A DNA stretch of 18,198 bases from positions 1-18,198 of the forward strand of contig DATEZA010000144.1 of the NCBI GenBank assembly GCA_035255945.1. The letters run 5' to 3'. The notes beneath the pieces are model-generated. The model was not told where the DNA came from. It searched no databases and was given only the letters and a program-made list of their open reading frames with translations. Position numbers and translations under genes: made by a program. Shown piece after piece: positions 13,948 through 18,198 of the stretch (within the stretch, counting starts at the first letter, position 1; every line of letters begins with the position of its first letter). This stretch comes from JAJPHC01 sp035255945 (GTDB lineage Bacteria; Acidobacteriota; Thermoanaerobaculia; Gp7-AA8).

Positions 13948-14456
13948 TGTTTGAATTCGCCATCTTCTTCTTCTTCGCCGCGATCGCCGTCATCTTCGCG
14001 CTCGTGGTCGTTCTCCACCACAATCCCGTGGTCGGCGCGCTGGCGCTCGTCGCCTCGTTCTTCGCGCTGGCGGTGATGTACGTGCTGCTCGAGGCGCCGT
14101 TCCTCGCGGCGCTGCAGGTCATCGTTTACGCGGGCGCGATCATGGTGCTGTTCCTCTTCGTGATCATGCTGCTCAACCTGCAGCATCGGCGCGAGGAGCC
14201 GACCCGTCCGGTGCAGCAGTTCCTCGGCTACACCAGCAGCGCGGCATTCCTCATCGGGCTGGTCTACTACATCGTCAAATACGCCGCCTTCGAAGCGCTG
14301 CCGAACGGTCCGTTCAACAGCGACGCGCGCGCCATCGGCATCGAGCTTTTCCAGTCGTACATCTTCCCGTTCGAGATGGTGTCGATCCTTCTGCTGGCCG
14401 CGATCGTCGGCGCGCTGCTCCTGAGCGCGCGCTCCGTGGGGGCACGCGCACAATGA
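13947..14456 (+). CDS. nuoJ: NADH-quinone oxidoreductase subunit J
   Basis: 169 aa with five membrane helices. The conserved third-helix region is seen as AALQVIVYAGAIMVLFLFVIMLL, the segment with the pi-bulge that couples the arms of complex I. The upstream helix pair (FAIFFFFAAIAVIFALVVV, then NPVVGALALVASFFALAVMY) also fits. The C-terminal helix (FEMVSILLLAAIVGALLL) ends in SARSVGARAQ. The ATG follows a repeat tract with no Shine-Dalgarno and overlaps the stop of a bridging mini-ORF. The stop overlaps the nuoK ATG (ATGA), so J and K are translationally coupled. Confidence 0.96.
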   Translation: MFEFAIFFFFAAIAVIFALVVVLHHNPVVGALALVASFFALAVMYVLLEAPFLAALQVIVYAGAIMVLFLFVIMLLNLQHRREEPTRPVQQFLGYTSSAAFLIGLVYYIVKYAAFEALPNGPFNSDARAIGIELFQSYIFPFEMVSILLLAAIVGALLLSARSVGARAQ

Positions 14457-14755
14457 TTCCCACTCACTATTTCCTGATCCTCAGCGCCATCCTCTTTTCC
14501 ATCGGTGTCTGCGGCGTGCTGACCCGCAAGAACGGCATCACCATCTTCATGTCGATCGAGCTGATGGTGAACGCGGTGAACCTGACGTTCCTCGCCTACG
14601 CGCGACAGTTCCACCAGCTCCACGGACTCATCTTTGTCTTTTTCGTGATGGCGATCGCGGCCGCCGAAGCAGCGGTCGGGCTCGCCATCTTCATCTCGCT
14701 CTTCCATCACCGCGAAACGATCGATGTGGACGAAGCGAACCTGATGCACTGGTAA
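14453..14755 (+). CDS. nuoK: NADH-quinone oxidoreductase subunit K
   Basis: 100 aa with three membrane helices, exactly the usual size. The two buried glutamates needed for proton transfer are at E36 (IFMSIELMVNAVNL) and E72 (AIAAAEAAVGLAI), the same positions as in the E. coli protein. The start overlaps nuoJ by 4 bases. The gene is followed not by nuoL, as usual, but by a 76-base gap with a heptamer repeat and then a soluble DUF6335-like gene. Confidence 0.97.
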   Translation: MIPTHYFLILSAILFSIGVCGVLTRKNGITIFMSIELMVNAVNLTFLAYARQFHQLHGLIFVFFVMAIAAAEAAVGLAIFISLFHHRETIDVDEANLMHW

Positions 14756-14762
14756 GAAAGAG

Positions 14763-14790
14763 AGCACCAAGCACTTAGCACTCAGTACTT
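14763..14790. repeat. Heptamer array, AGCACTT type, after nuoK
   Basis: Four degenerate 7-base units (AGCACCA, AGCACTT, AGCACTC, AGTACTT) begin 7 bases beyond the nuoK stop. Same period as the GGCAGAA arrays but a different unit. Confidence 0.6.
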
Positions 14791-14812
14791 TTGGCGTAGA
14801 GGTCGCATCTGG

Positions 14813-14827
14813 GAGCCATGGAGGCTC
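14813..14827 (+). promoter_or_regulatory. Ribosome binding site in a small hairpin before the DUF6335-like gene
   Basis: GAGCC-ATGGA-GGCTC can form a 5-bp stem. GGAGG (14820-14824) straddles loop and stem, 7 bases before the ATG at 14832. Confidence 0.4.
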
Positions 14828-14831
14828 TTCG

Positions 14832-15239
14832 ATGGACAAGACCGAGAAGCTCATTGACTGGCAGGAGAACGAGAGGAAGGACCGGAACCGCAACGGTCTC
14901 GATGATCGCATCGAGCCGCCGATTCCCGATATCACCGCCGGCTCTCGCAAACTGGCCGAACGTCTGCGCAACGACCCGCTCGCCGATCCGACCGTGACCG
15001 GCGGCGACCTCGACGCGCAGTGGGAATCGGCGCAGTTCAGCGGCGATGAATCGGCGATCAGCTCGATGCCCACGCCCGAGAACAACGACACGGGCGACAT
15101 CGGCAGATCGATCGGGATCGAGTACGCGGATGACGAAGAGCTGAAAGTCGGCGAAAAGGAGCGCGAACGCGACCGTCGCCGCTGGGAGCTCGATCCGGCC
15201 TCCTCTGACGACTACCAGGATCGGACGAGAGATCGATAA
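14832..15239 (+). CDS. DUF6335-like soluble protein inside the nuo operon
   Basis: 135 aa, strongly charged, with no signal peptide and no membrane segment. An N-terminal acidic/basic stretch (DWQENERKDRNRNGLDDRIE) leads to VTGGDLDAQWESAQFSGDE, then PTPENNDTGDIGRSIGIEY and, near the end, ERERDRRRWELDPASSDDY. These blocks match what I recall of the DUF6335 family (TGGD-D-W, TPDQ, RD-RWELDP-S), whose function is unknown. It lies between nuoK and nuoL in the same direction, with gaps of 76 and 50 bases, so it is likely cotranscribed with complex I. A link to complex I assembly is speculative. The family call is from memory and needs a profile search. Confidence 0.75.
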   Translation: MDKTEKLIDWQENERKDRNRNGLDDRIEPPIPDITAGSRKLAERLRNDPLADPTVTGGDLDAQWESAQFSGDESAISSMPTPENNDTGDIGRSIGIEYADDEELKVGEKERERDRRRWELDPASSDDYQDRTRDR

Positions 15240-15246
15240 CTCGCGC

Positions 15247-15285
15247 GGGGATCTGCTCCGCGCGCGAAAGCGAGGAGCAATCCCC
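15247..15285 (+). promoter_or_regulatory. nuoL: Hairpin that can sequester the nuoL ribosome binding site
   Basis: GGGGATCTGCTCC (15247-15259) pairs with GGAGCAATCCCC (15274-15285) with one bulge. The GGAG of the nuoL Shine-Dalgarno (15274-15277, 12 bases before ATG) lies in the 3' arm, so the structure would hide it. Confidence 0.5.
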
Positions 15286-15289
15286 GTAC

Positions 15290-17191
15290 ATGTTGGACAA
15301 ACTCTGGCTCATCCCCCTCATACCGTTCATCGGCTTTCTCCTGAACGGTCTGTTCGGCAATCGCCTCGGCAAGGCATTCGTCTCCGCCGTCGCGCTGCTC
15401 GCCTCGTTCGGCGCGGCGGTCGCCGGAACGATCGCGGCCGTTCAGTACCACGCCGCCTACCCTGAAGGTCAGCGCTGGGTGAACGTCGCCTTCGACTGGT
15501 TCACCTCGGGCAGCATTCACGCCGACGTCGCATTCCAGCTCGACCCGCTCTCCATCGTGATGCTGATGGTCGTGACGTGGGTCGGCGCGCTGATCCACCT
15601 CTACTCCGTCGGCTACATGGCGCACGAAGAGGGCTACTGGCGCTACTTCGCCTACCTCAATCTCTTCCTCTCCGAGATGCTCGTGCTCATCCTCGGCGCG
15701 AACTATCTGTTGATGTTCGTCGGCTGGGAAGGGGTCGGGCTCTGCTCCTATCTCCTCATCGGCTTCTACTACAAAACCGACTACGCGCCGGCCGCCGGCA
15801 AGAAGGCATTCATCGTCAATCGCGTCGGCGATTTCGGCTTCCTCATCGCCGTTTTCCTGATGTTCGCGTATCTCGGCACCGCTGATTTCGGTCTCGTCGC
15901 GACGCGCGCCACCGCCGGCGTCGAGTCGTGGCTCCCCACCGCCATCTGCCTCCTACTTTTCCTCGGCGCATGCGGCAAATCGGCGCAGATCCCGTTGTAC
16001 GTCTGGCTGCCCGACGCGATGGCCGGCCCCACTCCCGTCTCCGCGCTCATCCACGCCGCGACGATGGTCACCGCCGGCGTCTACATGATCGCCCGCAGCA
16101 ACGCGCTTTACCGGCTCTCGCCGACCGCGATGCTCGTCGTCTCGATCGTCGGCGCGATCACGGCGCTCTTCGCCGCAACCATCGGCGTGCGGCAGTGGGA
16201 CATCAAGAAAGTCCTCGCCTACTCGACCGTCTCCCAGCTCGGCTTCATGTTCATCGGCGTCGGCGTCGGCGCATTCACCGCGGGCGTGTTCCACCTCGTG
16301 ACCCACGCGTTCTTCAAGGCCTGTCTCTTCCTCGGATCGGGCTCGGTGATTCACGCCATGTCGGGCGAGCAGGACATCCGCAAGATGGGCGGACTGCGAT
16401 CGAAGATCCCGATCACGTACTGGACGTTCCTCATCGCCACGATCGCCATCGCCGGCTTCCCGCCGTTCGCCGGCTTCTTCTCGAAGGACGAGATCCTCGG
16501 CTCCGCGTTGTCTTCGCCCTACTTGCCGGCGGGCGCGCGCTATCTCGTGTGGGGACTCGGCACCGTGGCGGCGCTCTTCACCGCTTACTACATGTTCCGC
16601 CTCGTCTTTCTTACGTTTTTTGGAGGATTCCGAGGAACGCACGAGCAGGAGCATCACGTGCATGAATCGCCGGCGACGATGACCGTTCCGCTCATCGTCC
16701 TGGCCACGCTGTCGACCATCGGCGGTCTTGCCCTCGCGTGGAATCACAACCTCGCGCGCTGGCTGGAGCCGATTTATCCGAAGATCCCCGGCACCGACGC
16801 GGAGTTCGCGATTGAGAACGAATACATGCTGATGGGAGTGGCGGTCGTCGTCGCCGCGATCGGAACCTGGCTCGCGTACAGCCGCTTCTACAAGCGCGGC
16901 CTGGAAGCCGACGCGCAGTTCGCGGAGAACCGTCCCGCACTCGCGAAGGCGATCGAGAACAAGTGGTACGTCGACGAGTTCTACGACGCGACCATCGTCC
17001 GTCCGCTCGAAGCGATCTCGCGATTCTTCTGGCGCATCGTCGACGCCATCATCGACGGCATCGCCGCCATGCTCGGCTACGTCGTGCAGGGCTTCGGCGA
17101 TCTCCTCCGCTTCTTCCAGACCGGCAACGTCCGCAATTACGCGCTGATGCTGTTTCTGGGAGTGATCGTCTTTATCTGGGTGATTTCATGA
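15290..17191 (+). CDS. nuoL: NADH-quinone oxidoreductase subunit L
   Basis: 633 aa, normal length. This distal antiporter-like proton-pumping subunit carries the long lateral helix at its C-terminus. Key residues are present: E147 in LLMFVGWEGVGLCSYLLIGF, K230 in ACGKSAQIPLYVWLPDAM, and the motif GPTPVSALIHAATMVTAGVY. HLVTHAFFKACLFLGSGSVI and FFSKDEILGSA follow. The C-terminal text WYVDEFYDATIVRPL, then a long amphipathic stretch and a final membrane helix (YALMLFLGVIVFIWVIS), is complete. GAGGAG lies 12 bases before the ATG, inside a hairpin. A palindromic element separates it from nuoM. Confidence 0.97.
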   Translation: MLDKLWLIPLIPFIGFLLNGLFGNRLGKAFVSAVALLASFGAAVAGTIAAVQYHAAYPEGQRWVNVAFDWFTSGSIHADVAFQLDPLSIVMLMVVTWVGALIHLYSVGYMAHEEGYWRYFAYLNLFLSEMLVLILGANYLLMFVGWEGVGLCSYLLIGFYYKTDYAPAAGKKAFIVNRVGDFGFLIAVFLMFAYLGTADFGLVATRATAGVESWLPTAICLLLFLGACGKSAQIPLYVWLPDAMAGPTPVSALIHAATMVTAGVYMIARSNALYRLSPTAMLVVSIVGAITALFAATIGVRQWDIKKVLAYSTVSQLGFMFIGVGVGAFTAGVFHLVTHAFFKACLFLGSGSVIHAMSGEQDIRKMGGLRSKIPITYWTFLIATIAIAGFPPFAGFFSKDEILGSALSSPYLPAGARYLVWGLGTVAALFTAYYMFRLVFLTFFGGFRGTHEQEHHVHESPATMTVPLIVLATLSTIGGLALAWNHNLARWLEPIYPKIPGTDAEFAIENEYMLMGVAVVVAAIGTWLAYSRFYKRGLEADAQFAENRPALAKAIENKWYVDEFYDATIVRPLEAISRFFWRIVDAIIDGIAAMLGYVVQGFGDLLRFFQTGNVRNYALMLFLGVIVFIWVIS

Positions 17192-17196
17192 TGCGT

Positions 17197-17297
17197 GTCA
17201 TCCTGAGCGTAGTCGAGGGACCCGGGCGGATGGTGGCGCACAAACACGTGCATCGCGCCTCCGCCCGCCCAGGTTGCTCGACTACGCTCGCAATGAC
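17197..17297. repeat. 101-bp imperfect palindrome at the nuoL/nuoM junction
   Basis: The two halves mirror each other around CACGTG (17245-17250) with one single-base indel. Matching blocks from the ends inward are GTCAT, GAGCGTAGTCGAG, ACC, GGGCGG, GG and GGCGC. The outer motif (GTCATCCTGAGCGTAGTCGA) resembles a repeat I recall as dispersed in many environmental bacterial genomes. It starts 5 bases after the nuoL stop. Confidence 0.85.
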
Positions 17298-17314
17298 GGA
17301 GCAATAGGATCGAC

Positions 17315-18198
17315 ATGATCGAGAGCTTTCCGCTCAGCACCATCCTCTGGCTTCCGGTGATCGCCGCCGTCGCGCTGGCGCTCTTCCCGCGCTCCGCGAC
17401 GAACGCCATCAAGATCATCGGCCTCCTCGCCTCGTGCGCGACCTTCATCATCTCCATCCGGCTGGTGACCGGATTCCAGGAAGGCGTCGCCGGCTACCAG
17501 TTCCCGGAAGTGTGGAACTGGATCCCGCAGTGGGGCATCAACTACGCGCTCGGCGTCGACGGCATCTCGCTCTGGCTGGTGATGCTGACCACGCTGCTCA
17601 CACCGGTCGTCTTCCTCGCGTCGTGGAGCTCCATCCACAAATATGCGAAGGCGTATGTGATCTCGTTCCTGATCATGGAAGCGGCGATGATCGGCGTCTT
17701 CATCGCCACCGATCTCGTCCTCTTCTACGTCTTCTTCGAGCTCACGCTGCTCCCGATGTATCTCGTGATCGGTGTGTGGGGCGGCAAGAATCGCATCTAC
17801 GCCGCGATCAAGTTCTTCATCTTCACCGTCACCGGCTCGCTGCTGATGCTGCTCGGCATCATCTACATCGGCTGGCAGCACGCGCATCCGAACGGCCCCT
17901 TGACCTTCTCCATCACCGAGCTTTACGGCACCTCTTTCAGCTCGTACGCGCAGACGCTGCTCTTCTTCGCATTCACGCTCGCCTTCGCCATCAAGGTGCC
18001 GCTCTTCCCGCTGCACACCTGGCTCCCCGACGCGCACGTCGAGGCGCCGACCGGCGGCTCGATCATCCTCGCCGGCGTGATGCTGAAGATGGGGACATAC
18101 GGCTTCCTCCGCTTCGTTCTGCCGTTTTTCCCTGAAAAAACGGCCAAATACGCCGGTCTGCTGATCACGCTCAGCGTCATCGGCATCATCTACGGCGC
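17315..18198 (+). CDS. nuoM: NADH-quinone oxidoreductase subunit M, 3' end outside window
   Basis: The first 294 codons are visible and the frame is open at the right edge; relatives are about 490-530 aa. This is an antiporter-like proton-pumping subunit of the membrane arm. Key residues: E142 in VLFYVFFELTLLPMYLVIG, K227 in FAIKVPLFPLHTWLPDAH, followed by EAPTGGSIILAGVMLKMG. Start chosen at ATG 17315 because AGGA lies 5 bases before it and the N-terminal helix (TILWLPVIAAVALALF) begins at once. It follows nuoL by 123 bases, nearly all occupied by a palindromic element. nuoN is the expected next gene but is not visible. Confidence 0.95.
   Translation, partial: MIESFPLSTILWLPVIAAVALALFPRSATNAIKIIGLLASCATFIISIRLVTGFQEGVAGYQFPEVWNWIPQWGINYALGVDGISLWLVMLTTLLTPVVFLASWSSIHKYAKAYVISFLIMEAAMIGVFIATDLVLFYVFFELTLLPMYLVIGVWGGKNRIYAAIKFFIFTVTGSLLMLLGIIYIGWQHAHPNGPLTFSITELYGTSFSSYAQTLLFFAFTLAFAIKVPLFPLHTWLPDAHVEAPTGGSIILAGVMLKMGTYGFLRFVLPFFPEKTAKYAGLLITLSVIGIIYG

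Noticed and set aside
18121..18144. Perfect 9-bp inverted repeat GCCGTTTTT/AAAAACGGC resembling a terminator
   Set aside because: It lies inside nuoM with the reading frame continuing through, and there is no T-run after the hairpin. It is probably chance from a Phe/Lys-coding stretch.

Overview
This is a dense, GC-rich bacterial window (roughly 60% G+C by eye) with no rRNA or tRNA gene. Gene content and the many short palindromic junction repeats fit a soil or sediment Acidobacteriota-like genome; that placement is my inference from recollection and is not proved by any marker here.

Layout. Everything left of about 11.0 kb is on the minus strand; everything right of 11.16 kb is on the plus strand. 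The minus strand, in transcription order, holds a small Cys-rich secreted protein, a heavy-metal RND efflux operon (cusC, cusB, a four-helix-bundle gene, cusA, a parvulin-type prolyl isomerase), a single-domain response regulator, a saccharopine-dehydrogenase-like oxidoreductase, a small holin-like membrane protein, a STAS protein, then nuoA and the start of nuoE, which runs off the left edge. The plus strand holds nuoG, nuoH, nuoJ, nuoK, a DUF6335-like soluble protein, nuoL and the 5' part of nuoM. Respiratory complex I genes are thus split into two groups pointing away from each other around the metal-efflux cluster. nuoB, C, D, F, I and N are not in the window, and nuoI is absent from its usual place between H and J.

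How they work together. NuoE and NuoG carry Fe-S clusters of the NADH-oxidising arm, and NuoA, H, J, K, L and M form the proton-pumping membrane arm. CusC (outer membrane), CusB (periplasmic adaptor lipoprotein) and CusA (inner-membrane proton-driven pump) would form one tripartite efflux machine. The Cys-rich protein and the isomerase are periplasmic candidates for metal handling or folding.

Most unusual. Many gene junctions carry inverted or tandem short-period repeats. A heptamer array (unit GGCAGAA) in inverted orientation brackets the four-helix-bundle gene exactly at the cusB/cusA junction. A gene-less hairpin of the same heptamer sits, duplicated and in frame, inside cusA. A variant heptamer encodes the signal-peptide start of cusB. 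An octamer hairpin (unit CCCAACAA) fills the nuoH/nuoJ junction and is read through by a 53-codon mini-ORF that overlaps both the nuoH stop and the nuoJ start. Three further palindromic elements sit at the STAS/nuoA, Cys-rich/cusC and nuoL/nuoM junctions. Together they look like a junction-seeking family of hairpin elements, one of which carries a protein gene.
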